A stretch of 64,000 nucleotides of DNA from Planctomycetota bacterium (GTDB lineage Bacteria > Planctomycetota > J058 > J103). A program made the translations under genes and the position numbers. The first letter of the stretch is position 1. Each line of letters begins with the position of its first letter. Below are positions 20,478 to 30,062 of this stretch, one piece after another. The DNA is taken from assembly GCA_026004615.1 (NCBI GenBank), contig BPJM01000009.1:62001-126000 (forward strand), read 5' to 3'. The notes beneath the pieces were generated by a model. It worked only from the letters and a program-made list of their open reading frames with translations, had not been told where the DNA came from and did not search any database.

Positions 20478-21623
20478 CTACCGCACCAGAGCCTCCGCCC
20501 CTGCGCTGGCCACGCTCTGCAGGACGTGCACCAGCTCTTCGAGTCCCGCGATGCACATGTCCCGGGTGAGCGTGGTGGCCGGGCCCCAGCGCGCGCGAAC
20601 GCGGCGCTCCAGCTCGTCCAGGACCGCGCGTTCGCGCGCGGTCAGCTCCCCGTTCGGCCCCGCGGCGCCAGCGGAGGCGATCCCACCGCCCTCCCGCCCG
20701 GCCAGGGTCTCCCGCATCTCGCGCAACAACAGCGCCGCGTTGTGGCGCAGGCTCGCCAGACACGCCTCGAGCCGCGCGCGACCGTCGGCCGCCCCGCCGA
20801 CCTCGCCGCCACTGGCGAGCTGGGGCAACCAGCGCCGGATCCCGTTCAGCGACGTGGCCGCGACCCCCGCCACCCGGTCGGCACCGCCCATCGACGCGAT
20901 GCCGACGAGCTCGCCCCGCGCGTTGAGCAACGGTGAGCCGCTCTCGCCGGGGAACGCCGGCAGACCGTGGACCATGAGAGCCGGCGCCAGATAGCGCCGG
21001 CTGCGGCCCATGACCGCGGCCAGATCCACCAGCTGCACCCGCCCGGCCGCGAGTTCGAGGACCGGTTCGTGCTCCCTCGCCCCCTCGCTGCCCCCGGCCG
21101 CGGCCTGTGGTGCCGCGGCCAGCGTGCGCCGGGACGCGAGCTCGAGCAACTCGACATCGGGTGAGAGCACCTGGACCAGATAGACCCAGTCGCCGGGCGC
21201 GACGGACGGGGCCAGCACCAGGGAGGCGAAGCGCGCGCGGCGCGGGCTGACGATGCGGAGCAGCGCCAGGTCCGCCTCCGGCGCCACGCCCAGCACCACC
21301 CCGAAGCCCAGGCTGCCGTCCGAGAACACGATCAGCTCGCGGCCCCCTGGAACCGAGCCGTGCCCGCAGCTCAGCACCAGACCGCCCGGGTCGATGATGG
21401 CGCCGCGCTTGCCCCCCGCCGGCGAGTACAACCGCACCAGCGCCGGCACCAGCTCCGGCAAGCGGGCGCGCAGCGCGGCGAGATCGGCCGCCGGCGCCCG
21501 CTCGATCGAGGCCGCCTTGCGTTCCCCGCGGCTCGGCGCCGCGCAGCCGCCCGGCGCCACCGCAGCCAGCAGGACGGCGGCACCGAGCAGGACGAAACGG
21601 CGTGCCCGCCTGCCGGATAACAC
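20478..21623 (-). CDS. trypsin-like serine protease lipoprotein (HtrA/DegP-related fold)
   Basis: This is an exported S1-type protease domain anchored as a lipoprotein. The GTG at 21623 has GGAGGAGG 8 nt upstream; 381 residues. The signal peptide RRFVLLGAAVLLAAVAPGGC ends in a lipobox-like PGGC. The catalytic triad is visible: His in SCGHGSVPG, Asp in APEADLALLRI and Ser in GESGSPLLN, with the substrate-binding ELVGIASMGG after it. An insert, about residues 150-200, separates Asp from Ser. No PDZ domain follows; instead the last 110 residues are helical (RLEACLASLRHNAALLLREM). An AT-rich TATATT lies upstream at 21673-21678. It is probably a periplasmic quality-control or processing protease, but the substrate is unknown. 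Confidence 0.82.
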   Translation of the reverse strand: MLSGRRARRFVLLGAAVLLAAVAPGGCAAPSRGERKAASIERAPAADLAALRARLPELVPALVRLYSPAGGKRGAIIDPGGLVLSCGHGSVPGGRELIVFSDGSLGFGVVLGVAPEADLALLRIVSPRRARFASLVLAPSVAPGDWVYLVQVLSPDVELLELASRRTLAAAPQAAAGGSEGAREHEPVLELAAGRVQLVDLAAVMGRSRRYLAPALMVHGLPAFPGESGSPLLNARGELVGIASMGGADRVAGVAATSLNGIRRWLPQLASGGEVGGAADGRARLEACLASLRHNAALLLREMRETLAGREGGGIASAGAAGPNGELTARERAVLDELERRVRARWGPATTLTRDMCIAGLEELVHVLQSVASAGAEALVR

Positions 21624-21751
21624 GAACACCGCCTCCTCCCGGGCACCACGCGCGGTCTGGCCGCGCCTCACGAATATAGCACCACCGCCGCAACGGCGGC
21701 GGCGACAGCGGCCGCCGGCGCGGCCCCGCGCAGGGCGCAGCGGCCGCGCCC

Positions 21752-22453
21752 TCACGTCCGGCCGACGCAGTGCAACCCCAGCCCGCCCAGGGTCGGCGAG
21801 CAATGGATCTCGCGAAAGCCGGCGGCCAGAAAGAGCGCTTCGACCTCGGCCGGCACCAGGCGTCCGAGCGTGCCGCTCAGCAGGCGCCAGGCGACCATGG
21901 AAGCCACGAAGCGAAAGGCAGCCGAGGGTTGCTCCCACAGCAGGTGAGCCCGGGCGGCGCCCGCACGCGCCGCGCGCAATAGCGAACCCGCGGCGTGCGG
22001 CTCCATGAGCACGAGCGTCCCGCCGCGCACGAGCACCCGCCGCACCTCGGCCAGCACGCGCAGCCGGTCGGGCACCAGGTAGAGGAAGCTGTGGCCGACC
22101 GCGAGGTCGATCGAGCGGTCCCGGAGCGGCAGCCGGGTCGCGTCGGCCACGGCGAACCGCACCCGCCGCAGGTGGCCGTAGTGCCGAACGTGGTGATGGC
22201 GGGCACGGGCGATCATCTTCGGCGCGACGTCGATCCCGAGCAGCTCGGCCTGCGGGCCCAGCCGCTCCGCGAGCACGAAGGTGCTCACCCCCGGCCCGCA
22301 GCCCAGATCGAGCAGCCGCGGAGCGGGGCCTGCCGGCGCGTAGGCGAGCACGCGCGCGATCTGCTCCCGCCACAGCGGTTGCGCCGTCAACCAGTCGTAG
22401 GCGCGCGCGCCGAAGTCGAACAACGGCACCCGCCAGCGCTCGCTCCCCGCCAT
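21752..22453 (-). CDS. class I SAM-dependent methyltransferase
   Basis: This is a 233-residue methyltransferase of the UbiE/MenG-like group. The ATG at 22453 gives MAGSERWRVPLFDFGARAYD. Motif I is LLDLGCGPGVSTFVLAERLG, the acidic end of beta-2 is LLGIDVAPKMIARARHH, motif II is FAVADATRLPLRDRSIDLAV, and post-motif II is VRRVLVRGGTLVLMEP. The C-terminal helical lid (LWEQPSAAFRFVASMVAWRLL) is not diagnostic. The acceptor is unknown; quinone or other isoprenoid lipids are plausible given the neighbouring MMPL transporter and flavoprotein. It is divergent from the MMPL gene, with about 150 bases between the two starts. Confidence 0.85.
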   Translation of the reverse strand: MAGSERWRVPLFDFGARAYDWLTAQPLWREQIARVLAYAPAGPAPRLLDLGCGPGVSTFVLAERLGPQAELLGIDVAPKMIARARHHHVRHYGHLRRVRFAVADATRLPLRDRSIDLAVGHSFLYLVPDRLRVLAEVRRVLVRGGTLVLMEPHAAGSLLRAARAGAARAHLLWEQPSAAFRFVASMVAWRLLSGTLGRLVPAEVEALFLAAGFREIHCSPTLGGLGLHCVGRT

Positions 22454-22603
22454 CGCCTCCGGCCTCCGCAGCGAGCTCGGAGCATACCACCACCGGCAAG
22501 TTCCGACCTTCTCCTGCCGGCCAGGTGGACCAGCTGCACTGTTCTCCCCGCGGGGCCGGCGCGGATGCACGGATCGGGCCGGCCGGTCGTATATACCACC
22601 GCC

Positions 22604-24928
22604 ATGCAGGCCCGGCTCGCTGCACTGGTGCTCTGGCTCGCGCGGCGCCCGCTCCTGCCGCTCATGGCGGCGGCGGCGCTGCTCGCGCTCTCCGCCCTGG
22701 GTGCCGCCCGGGTGCAGGTCGCCGCCGGCACCGAGGCGCTGCACCTGGAGGACGACCCGGCGCTGCCCGCGCTGCGCCGCCTGACCGAGCGCTTCGGCGA
22801 GGACGAACTGGTGATCGTCGCGCTCGCCGGCGAGGTGCTGAGCCCGGCGGGGCTGGAACGCCTCGATGCGCTCACGGCGGAGCTGGCGGCGCTGGATGGG
22901 GTCGCGCAGGCGCTGTCCATCACCAACGCGCAGAACATCTACCACGGACCGCTGGAAGTCTATGGCTGGGCTCCCTACGAATGGGTGCGTGACGGGGAGT
23001 GGAGCGTGGAGCAGTTCCGGCAGCATGTGCTCGCCGAGCCGCTGTTCACGGACAACCTGATCGCGCGCGATGGCAGCATGGCAGCGGTGCTGGTGTGGCT
23101 GGAACACGCCGACGCGGAGCTGCTCGACGCCATCGCGGCACGCGCTCGCGCTGCGGCGGGCGAGGGGTTTGCAACGCATGTCTCGGGTTTCCCGGTGCAG
23201 CGCCTGGTCTTTGCGCGGCTGATCCGCGAGGATCAGGCGCGCTTCGTGCCCCTGCTCGTGGGCATGATCGCGTTGCTCGCCTTTTCGTGGTTCCGCCACC
23301 CATGGGGAGCACTGATCCCGCTGGCGATGGTCGCACTCGCGACGGCGTTCACCCTCGCGCTGGCGTGGCTGCTCGGCAAGCAGCTCAACATGGTGACCAG
23401 CCTGCTGACCCCGGTGGTGATGGTCGTCTCGGTCACCCTCGGCATGAATCTGTGCCTGGCGTTCGCGGTCGCGCGCCGCCGCTTCCGGCGCGGAGCGACG
23501 GCGATCAGCGCCGCCTACCGGCATGTCGGCCTGGCATGCCTGTTCACGACGCTGACGACCGTGCTCGGCTTCGGCGGACTGGCCCTGGCAGAGGTCCCGG
23601 CGATCCGCGACTTCGGCCTGCTCGCTGCCGCTGGCATCGCATTTTCCTATCTCGCGGCGCTGCTGGTGTTGCCCGGGCTGTTCGGACTGCGCTGGCGGCA
23701 CGGCCCGCAGGCGCTGCGGTCCGAGGGCGCATGGCTAGAGCGGTGGCTGGGTCGCCTCGCGCCGTGGGCGGTGCGCCGCCGCCACCTCACGCTCGTGCTC
23801 ACGGGCGCGCTGCTAGCGGCGGCCGTCGCAGGCGCCCTGCGGCTGCGCGTGGAGACCGACATCATCGGCCAGCTGCCGCCAGCGGCCCCGCTCACGGTGG
23901 CGACCCGCGCGATCGACGCGCGGCTGGGCGGTGTCAACGCGGTGGAGCTGCTCGTGGAAGGACCGCCCGGCAGCTGCGCGCAGCTGCCGGTGCTGGCGGC
24001 GCTGGCAGCGCTGCGCGACCGGCTGGCCGCGCGGGCAGGCGAGGGGATCGGGCGGGTGTTTTCCGCCGTGGACGTGCTGGAGCGGCTACATGCGGTCAAG
24101 CGCGCGCGCCGGCTCCGGGTGGAACCCGAGGCGCTGCCCCGCACGCTGCCGGACGATGCGCAGACCCTCGCCGTCTACCTCGGGCTGCTGCGCCAGTCGG
24201 GCAGCGCCTCGCCGGTGGCGCGCTACCTCGCCCCGGACGGCAGTGCCGCACGCGTGACCGTCCGGGTACGCGAGCTGCCCTCCAGCCGCGCTCATGCGCT
24301 GCTCGGCTGGATCGAGCGCACCGCCCGCGAGCTGCTGCCCGCCGGCATCCAGGTGCATGCGACCGGCCAGTTCGTGCTGCTGCAGAACATGACGCACGTG
24401 CTGCCGCGGGCGCAGCTGCGAGGGATCGCGCTGGCGGCGGGGCTGATCGTGCTGGCGATCGGACTTCTGTTCGGCTCGCTGCGGCTGGCGGTGCTGGCCG
24501 CGGTGCCGGCGGCGGTCCCGATCGCCTGTACCTACGGCCTCATGGGCTGGGCGGCCATCCCCCTCTCCACGGCGACGAGCATGATCGCTGCCGTCGTGCT
24601 CGGACTGGCCGTGGACTCGACGATCCTGTTCCTGGCGCACTACCGAGAACGGTTCGCTGCTGGCGCCGCGCCGGCGGAGGCGACCCGGGCCACCCTGCTC
24701 GGGGCCGGGCGGCTGGTCACCTCCTCGAACCTGACGCTGGTCGGAGGATTTGCGGTCTGCGCCTTGAGCGGCTTCCCGCCCGTGCGGACCTTCGGGCTGC
24801 TGGCCGCGGTCACCATCGGGATGAGCTACCTGGCCGCCATCTTGCTCCTGCCGGCACTGGTCCACACCCCGGGGTTGGGGCTGGCACCGCCACGAGGCGG
24901 CGCCGCCGCGGCCAGCATCCCATGTTGA
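22604..24928 (+). CDS. RND/MMPL family lipid exporter, HpnN-like
   Basis: This is an inner-membrane proton-driven transporter of 774 residues with the RND two-repeat layout. TM1 is near residues 10-35, followed by a large periplasmic loop containing GEDELVIVALAGEVLSPAGL. Five TM helices follow at about 205-375 (LVGMIALLAFSWFRHP, ALIPLAMVALATAFTLALAW, SLLTPVVMVVSVTLGMNL). The second repeat starts near 390 and ends with the five-TM block (VLGLAVDSTILFLAHYRERF). MMPL proteins of this size include HpnN, which moves hopanoids to the outer membrane. A geranylgeranyl-reductase-like flavoprotein faces it and a squalene synthase lies 14 kb away, so a lipid substrate is reasonable but inferred. The ATG at 22604 has a TATATA only 10 bases before it. 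Confidence 0.85.
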   Translation: MQARLAALVLWLARRPLLPLMAAAALLALSALGAARVQVAAGTEALHLEDDPALPALRRLTERFGEDELVIVALAGEVLSPAGLERLDALTAELAALDGVAQALSITNAQNIYHGPLEVYGWAPYEWVRDGEWSVEQFRQHVLAEPLFTDNLIARDGSMAAVLVWLEHADAELLDAIAARARAAAGEGFATHVSGFPVQRLVFARLIREDQARFVPLLVGMIALLAFSWFRHPWGALIPLAMVALATAFTLALAWLLGKQLNMVTSLLTPVVMVVSVTLGMNLCLAFAVARRRFRRGATAISAAYRHVGLACLFTTLTTVLGFGGLALAEVPAIRDFGLLAAAGIAFSYLAALLVLPGLFGLRWRHGPQALRSEGAWLERWLGRLAPWAVRRRHLTLVLTGALLAAAVAGALRLRVETDIIGQLPPAAPLTVATRAIDARLGGVNAVELLVEGPPGSCAQLPVLAALAALRDRLAARAGEGIGRVFSAVDVLERLHAVKRARRLRVEPEALPRTLPDDAQTLAVYLGLLRQSGSASPVARYLAPDGSAARVTVRVRELPSSRAHALLGWIERTARELLPAGIQVHATGQFVLLQNMTHVLPRAQLRGIALAAGLIVLAIGLLFGSLRLAVLAAVPAAVPIACTYGLMGWAAIPLSTATSMIAAVVLGLAVDSTILFLAHYRERFAAGAAPAEATRATLLGAGRLVTSSNLTLVGGFAVCALSGFPPVRTFGLLAAVTIGMSYLAAILLLPALVHTPGLGLAPPRGGAAAASIPC

Positions 24929-26156
24929 CGGAGAGCAGTTTCTGCAACAGGCCAGGAGCGCGTCCCAGCAGCGCCACCGCGGCCTCGGAGGCGAGGCGCC
25001 GCCGCAGCACGGCCAGCGCCAGCCGCGTCATGACGACATGGGGCAGCCGCAGCGCGCGGTGCGCCCTCGCGTAGGCGGCGAGCTCGGAGGCGCGCAACAG
25101 GCCCCCGCCCGCGCGGCCGAGGTGCGGCGCCGCCGCACGTGCCAGCGCCCGGGCCTGGCGGAACGCCAGGGTCATCCCCTCTCCGGTGAGCGCGTCCAGG
25201 TAACCCGCGGCGTCGCCGAGGAGCGCGACGCCATCGGCGAGCGGCGCCCGTGCCCGGCGCCACAGCGGCCCGCACACCAGCGCCGGGTCGAGCCGCGGCG
25301 CGCCTGCGACGCGCGCCGCCAGCGCCGGCAACCGCGCCAGCAGCAGCTCGAACAGACGCGCTGCCCCCTGCCCGGATCCGCCACCGCTCCCGCCGCCCGG
25401 CGCGGGTGCGGCGGTGCGAGCGGCCGCCGCCGCGGCACCGGCGGCTGGCACACCCGCTGGGCCTGTTGCCCCGTCCGCCTCGCCATTGCACTGGGGGCCG
25501 AGCTCCCGGTCGAACAGCAGCGCCACTTCCGTCACCCCGCCGCCACACGGGGTGACGTAGGCCTCCAGCCCCGGACCGAGGTGCACCTCCACCAGCTCGC
25601 TCCAGGGAGCGATCGCCAGGTGGCGCCGGACCCCGTAGCGGCGGAGTCCTCCCAGACCGCCCTCCAACCCCGCGAACCGCCGCACCGCCGAGCCGAGACC
25701 GTCGGCGCCGACGAGCAGCCGCGCCGACAACAGCTCACCGCCTGCCTCGACCAGCACTCCGCGCGCGGTGCGAGCCCGAGGCCGGGCCCGAGTCCGCTCG
25801 CGCAGCTCCAGTCCCGGCGTCGCCCGCGCGCAGCGTGCGAGCGCGGCCGAGAGCACCAGCCGCGGCATGCCCCAGCCGGGCCCCTCGGCGAAACGGGCTT
25901 CGGCCAGCCGGCCCTGGCGGCTGACGAATCGGATCCCGTGCAACGGGGCCACGGCCAAGGGATCGATGAAGCGCTCGACCCCGAGCCGCTGCAGCTCGCG
26001 CACCCCGGCGGGCATGAGCCCCTGCCCACATGCCTTGTCGGCGGGCAGGCGCCTCCGCTCGCAGACCAGCACCCTGCCCCCCGCCTGCGCGAGCGCGATG
26101 GCACTGGCGAGCCCTGCCGGACCGCCGCCGATCACGATGGCGTCGTAGTCGGCCAC
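24810..26156 (-). CDS. FAD-dependent oxidoreductase, geranylgeranyl reductase family
   Basis: This flavoprotein belongs to the family that reduces isoprenoid chains or hydroxylates aromatic substrates. It has 448 residues. The N-terminal FAD motif is AIVIGGGPAGLASAIALAQAG with CERRRLPADKACGQGLMPAGV, the usual geranylgeranyl reductase form. LLVGADGLGSAVRRFAG and the second FAD motif VALLGDAAGYLDALTGEGM are both present. An Ala/Gly/Ser-rich insert of about 40 residues lies in the middle. The last 40 codons overlap the end of the convergent MMPL gene by 119 bases and look unlike protein, so a frameshift near the true stop is possible. It most likely acts on a membrane isoprenoid. Confidence 0.83.
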   Translation of the reverse strand: MADYDAIVIGGGPAGLASAIALAQAGGRVLVCERRRLPADKACGQGLMPAGVRELQRLGVERFIDPLAVAPLHGIRFVSRQGRLAEARFAEGPGWGMPRLVLSAALARCARATPGLELRERTRARPRARTARGVLVEAGGELLSARLLVGADGLGSAVRRFAGLEGGLGGLRRYGVRRHLAIAPWSELVEVHLGPGLEAYVTPCGGGVTEVALLFDRELGPQCNGEADGATGPAGVPAAGAAAAAARTAAPAPGGGSGGGSGQGAARLFELLLARLPALAARVAGAPRLDPALVCGPLWRRARAPLADGVALLGDAAGYLDALTGEGMTLAFRQARALARAAAPHLGRAGGGLLRASELAAYARAHRALRLPHVVMTRLALAVLRRRLASEAAVALLGRAPGLLQKLLSVNMGCWPRRRRLVAVPAPTPGCGPVPAGARWRPGSSSRW

Positions 26157-26234
26157 CCCGGCCGCCCCTTGCTGGCGCCGACCGCCGTTCCCGCGGTGTC
26201 ACCCGGAGCGCCACGGGCAGGCGGCGACTGCCGC

Positions 26235-27755
26235 TCAGGCCTTGCCGCCCGCCCGGTCACGCGCCTGGGCCCCGGAGGTCATCCGCACCTCGTCGACATT
26301 GAGGGATTCGTCCGGTAGCACCGCGATCGGCCGGCCGAGACGCTGTTCGAGCTCGCGCACCGTCTCGCGCTTGGCGCCGTTGAGGTACGCCGCCACCTCG
26401 GGGTGGACCTTGACCTCGATGTCCCGCCCAGGATAGCGCACGACGTGCCCGCGGAGCTGGCGTACGACCTGGAGCCCCATGCTCTCCGGAGTCTTGATGG
26501 ACCCGCTGCCAGCACACATCGGACAGTCGCGGTAATGGGTACGGCGGATCGACATGCGCACCCGCTGGCGTGTCATCTCCAGGATGCAGAACTTGGACAT
26601 CCGCGCGACCCGGGTCCGGGCCCGGTCCTTGCGCAACGCTTCCCGCAGCTGCCGCTCGACCTCCGCCCGGTAGCGCTCGCTCCGCATGTCGATGAAGTCG
26701 ATGCAGATCACCCCCCCGAGATCCCGCAGCCTGAGCTGGCGCGCGATCTCCCGCACCGCTTCCAGGTTGGTCTTGTAGGCGGTATCCTCCAGGTTGTCGT
26801 TGAGCTTGCTCTTGCCCGAGTTGACGTCGATGGCGACCAGGGCCTCGGTCTGTTCGATGACGATCGAGCCGCCCGAAGGCAGTCGCACCTCCCGCTCGTA
26901 CAGCCGCTCGATCTGCGGCTCGACCCCGTGTCGCTCGAACAGCGGGATCGGCTCGGCGTGCAGGCGGACCCTCGAGGTGAAGGCCGGCATCGCCTCGGCA
27001 AAGAACTGCTTGGCGCGCTCGCACGCCTCCTGGGTGTCGAACACGATTTCGTCGATCTCGTCCGTCACCAGATCCCGCATCGCGCGCAACACCAGGTCCG
27101 TCTCCTGGTAGATCAGCGCGGGCGAGCGCACCTGTCGCACCCGGGTCGTGATCGCCTTCCAGAGCTTGAGCAGGTAGTTGAGATCGGCGGCGAGCTCGGA
27201 CTTCATGTGTCCCGCGCCCGCGGTCCGGATGATGCAGCCCATGCCCTTGGGCGGATTCAGCTCCGCCAGTACCTGCCGCAGGTGCCGCCGCTCCTCCTCG
27301 TCCTCGATCTTCTTCGAGACGCCGCGTTTGCCGATGCTCGGCATCAGCACCATGTAGCGGCCCGGCAGGCTGATGTAGGTGGTCAGCGTCGGGACCTTGC
27401 TGCCGATCTCCTCCTTGCTGACCTGGACCAGGACCTCCTGGCCCTTGCGCAGCAGCTCCTGGATATCCGGCCGCCGCTCCCGCCGCCCCCCGCCGTTGTC
27501 CTTGCCCGCCAGGCCGCGGCCGTACGCCGGCATGACATCGCTGACGTGCAAGAAGCCGTTCGTGTGCGTGCCGAAATCCACGAACGCCGCCTGGATCGAC
27601 GGCTCGACCGAGACCACACGACCCTTGTAGATATTGCCGAGAAGGTTGCTGGAACTCGCCCTCTCTACGTAGTACTCCTGGAGCGTCTTGCCCTCGACGA
27701 CCGCTATGCGGATCTCCTCGGGCTCGACCGCATTGATGAGCATTCTCCTCGCCAT
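26235..27755 (-). CDS. ribonuclease E/G
   Basis: This endoribonuclease of the RNase E/G family acts in mRNA decay and rRNA processing. It has 506 residues, RNase G-like in length, without the long RNase E scaffold. The S1 domain is split by a short insertion (GNIYKGRVVSVEPSIQAAFVDFGTHTNGFLHVSDV, then a basic stretch to residue 100). The DNase I-like catalytic part has VAIDVNSGK and VICIDFIDM, the two Mg-binding Asp regions. The zinc-link cysteines appear as CPMCAGSG. The start at 27755 overlaps the secretin stop by 52 bases; a start at 27743 (MLINAVEPEE) is possible. It is the last gene of the pilus operon in the same direction. Confidence 0.95.
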   Translation of the reverse strand: MARRMLINAVEPEEIRIAVVEGKTLQEYYVERASSSNLLGNIYKGRVVSVEPSIQAAFVDFGTHTNGFLHVSDVMPAYGRGLAGKDNGGGRRERRPDIQELLRKGQEVLVQVSKEEIGSKVPTLTTYISLPGRYMVLMPSIGKRGVSKKIEDEEERRHLRQVLAELNPPKGMGCIIRTAGAGHMKSELAADLNYLLKLWKAITTRVRQVRSPALIYQETDLVLRAMRDLVTDEIDEIVFDTQEACERAKQFFAEAMPAFTSRVRLHAEPIPLFERHGVEPQIERLYEREVRLPSGGSIVIEQTEALVAIDVNSGKSKLNDNLEDTAYKTNLEAVREIARQLRLRDLGGVICIDFIDMRSERYRAEVERQLREALRKDRARTRVARMSKFCILEMTRQRVRMSIRRTHYRDCPMCAGSGSIKTPESMGLQVVRQLRGHVVRYPGRDIEVKVHPEVAAYLNGAKRETVRELEQRLGRPIAVLPDESLNVDEVRMTSGAQARDRAGGKA

Positions 27756-29872
27756 GACGGGTTGTATGCCTGCCCTTCGTCTGAGGGTGTGGGTTGAGGT
27801 CCGCCTTCCGGCGCAGCAGGCTCACCCGGGGGCGCCGGTGTCTCGCCGGCCGCTGGCGGAGCCCCGCCCTCCCCCTCGACAGCAGGCGGCCCGGCCGCGC
27901 CCGCAGCCGCAGGCGCCCCCGCAGGCGCGGCCTCGCTCGTCTCCGGCCCCATGGGTTCTCCAGCCTTGGCGCCATCCGTCTCCGGCGTCTTGGCCCCGCG
28001 GGGCCGCTCGTCGCCGTACTTGTCCTTCAGATACTTGTGGTAGAAGAAGTCATTGGCCTGGTGAATCTGGTACTGACGCGCGAAGACATCCGCCTGGTCC
28101 TGGCGCGTCCGGATGATCCGCGGCGTGATGAAGATGATCAGGTTCTCCACGATGTTGTCGGTGCTGGTGAAGCTGAACAGGTTGCCGATCAGCGGAATCG
28201 ACGACAGGATCGGGATCCGCTGGTGGACCTCGGTCACCGTCTCCTGCATGAGCCCGCCGATCACCGCTGTATTGCGGTCGCGCACCAGCAGGTGGGTCAC
28301 CACCGTCTGGTCCGCCAGCCGCGGCAGGTCGATGAAGGTGCTGAGCTGGGGGTTGCGAGGATCGGCAAACTCGATGCGCTCCAGTCCGCTCGGCTGATTG
28401 CCGGTCAGTCGCGTGACGCGCGGGATCACCGTCAAGATGATCTGATCGGTCTCGCGCACGATGTGCGGGGTGATGAACAGCGTGAATCCGATCTCGACCG
28501 GCGAGCTGTCGGCCTCCTCGATCGTGACCTGGACGTTGCCGTTCTGATCCTGGGTTGCCTTTTGCTCGGCGAAGGGGACCTTCTCGCCCACGAAGATGAC
28601 GGCTGGCTGATCGTTGAGCGACAGCAGCGTCGGCGCCTGCGTCACCTTGCTCAGCCGGTCGACATCCACGTACTGAAACAGGACCTCCATCTGCGAGAAG
28701 TCCAGCACCGCCGGCACCTGGAAGGCGCGGCCGAAGGTCTCCAGACCCTCGCCGAAGGCGAACGGGAACTGCCCCAGATTCGGCGCCACGCCACCGGGGA
28801 TCTGCGGCACGGCCGGCGTCGCACCATTGAGGTCGAGCACGCCGCGCAGGCCCGAGTTGCCCGGATCGCGCACCGGATCGCCGAGCCGGAGACCATCGCG
28901 CCAGAAGTTGTCGTTGGAGGTCGTGATGAACTTGACGTCGACGAAGACCTGCTGCGGCTCGACATCGATGCGGCGGATGAGCGCCTCGATCTCGGCATGG
29001 GTAGTCGCGGTGGCGTGCACGATGAACGAGTTCGAGCCCGCGTCGTACTGCACCCGCTCGCCGAGTTCCGCATTCACGATCGTCTGCAGCGCCTTGAAGA
29101 GCGTGAAGTCCTCGAGCCCCTTGGGCACCGTCACATTGGCCACGAACAGGCCTCGCGCTCCCTCGGTCTGCCCCGCGCTCGCCTCGCGGCTGCTGATCAT
29201 GGCCTTGTAGTCCGCCGGCGGCCGCAGATAGCTGAGCGGATAGACGCGGGTGGTGAGCTGCGCGCGCAAGGCCCCGGGCCGCACGATGCGGATGATGTCA
29301 TCGGTCTCGCGTACCGCCACGTAGCCCGCGGTCTTGACGATGGTCTCCAGCGCCCGCCACCAGTGGACGTTGCGGAGGTTCAGCGACACGGTCCCGGTGA
29401 CATCGCTCGCCATGACGATGTTGCGGCCCGCCTGCCGCGCCAGCAGGTCGAGCACGACGCGGATGTCCGCGTCGGCGAACTCCATGCTCACCCGCGGCGG
29501 CTGGGTCAGGATGAACAGCCGCGGGCCGCGCTGCTCGATCTCGCAATCGGCGTCGCGCGCGACGATCTCCAGCACCTGGCGCCACGGCAGGTTGATCAGC
29601 CGGACGTTGACCACCTCGGCGATCATCGGATCGACATAGATGTTGACCCCCGCCTTGCGCTCGATCTCCCGCACCACCGAGCGCAGATCCCGATCCACCG
29701 CCACGATCGAGATGTACACCTGGCGGCCCTCCGGCTGCTCCTGCACCTCGCCGTCGGCCACCTCGGGTGGCGCCGCGACCTGCGCCGCGACCGGTCTCGC
29801 CCCAGCCAACATCGAAGCGCCGAGAGCAGCCGCCGCCACCAGCCTCGCGCCTCTGGACGCTGTCCCCAGCAT
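27704..29872 (-). CDS. type IV pilus / type II-like outer-membrane secretin (PilQ-like)
   Basis: This is the outer-membrane ring through which a type IV pilus or type II substrate exits. It is 722 residues from the ATG at 29872, preceded by AGGGGGAAGG. A signal peptide (VAAAALGASMLAGARPVAAQ) is followed by two STN/N0-like repeats (RDLRSVVREIERKAGVNIYVDP and IRVVLDLLARQAGRNIVMAS). An N1-type domain (HATATTHAEIEALIRRIDVEPQQVFVDVKFI) comes next, then the secretin core, with the hallmark VIGGLMQETVTEVHQRIPIL, SSIPLIGNLFSF and NLIIFITPRII. No AMIN domain is visible. The C-terminal 80 residues are a Pro/Ala/Gly-rich tail, perhaps a peptidoglycan or pilotin contact. The PilMNO genes upstream argue for a pilus system. 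Confidence 0.92.
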   Translation of the reverse strand: MLGTASRGARLVAAAALGASMLAGARPVAAQVAAPPEVADGEVQEQPEGRQVYISIVAVDRDLRSVVREIERKAGVNIYVDPMIAEVVNVRLINLPWRQVLEIVARDADCEIEQRGPRLFILTQPPRVSMEFADADIRVVLDLLARQAGRNIVMASDVTGTVSLNLRNVHWWRALETIVKTAGYVAVRETDDIIRIVRPGALRAQLTTRVYPLSYLRPPADYKAMISSREASAGQTEGARGLFVANVTVPKGLEDFTLFKALQTIVNAELGERVQYDAGSNSFIVHATATTHAEIEALIRRIDVEPQQVFVDVKFITTSNDNFWRDGLRLGDPVRDPGNSGLRGVLDLNGATPAVPQIPGGVAPNLGQFPFAFGEGLETFGRAFQVPAVLDFSQMEVLFQYVDVDRLSKVTQAPTLLSLNDQPAVIFVGEKVPFAEQKATQDQNGNVQVTIEEADSSPVEIGFTLFITPHIVRETDQIILTVIPRVTRLTGNQPSGLERIEFADPRNPQLSTFIDLPRLADQTVVTHLLVRDRNTAVIGGLMQETVTEVHQRIPILSSIPLIGNLFSFTSTDNIVENLIIFITPRIIRTRQDQADVFARQYQIHQANDFFYHKYLKDKYGDERPRGAKTPETDGAKAGEPMGPETSEAAPAGAPAAAGAAGPPAVEGEGGAPPAAGETPAPPGEPAAPEGGPQPTPSDEGQAYNPSWRGECSSMRSSPRRSA

Positions 29873-30062
29873 GCCTTCCCCCTCTATCGCACCCCGTGCG
29901 CGCCGGCCGGGCGTCAGCCCACACACGTCGCGCACCGGCAAACCGTTCGCAACACGCACCCGGACGCGTCGCCTCCGGCCGTCCGCCCGCGCAATCCCCA
30001 CCCGGTTGCGCGGACCGCGACGCCCACCGGCGAGCACTGCCGCCGGCCGGCAGTGGCGTGGC

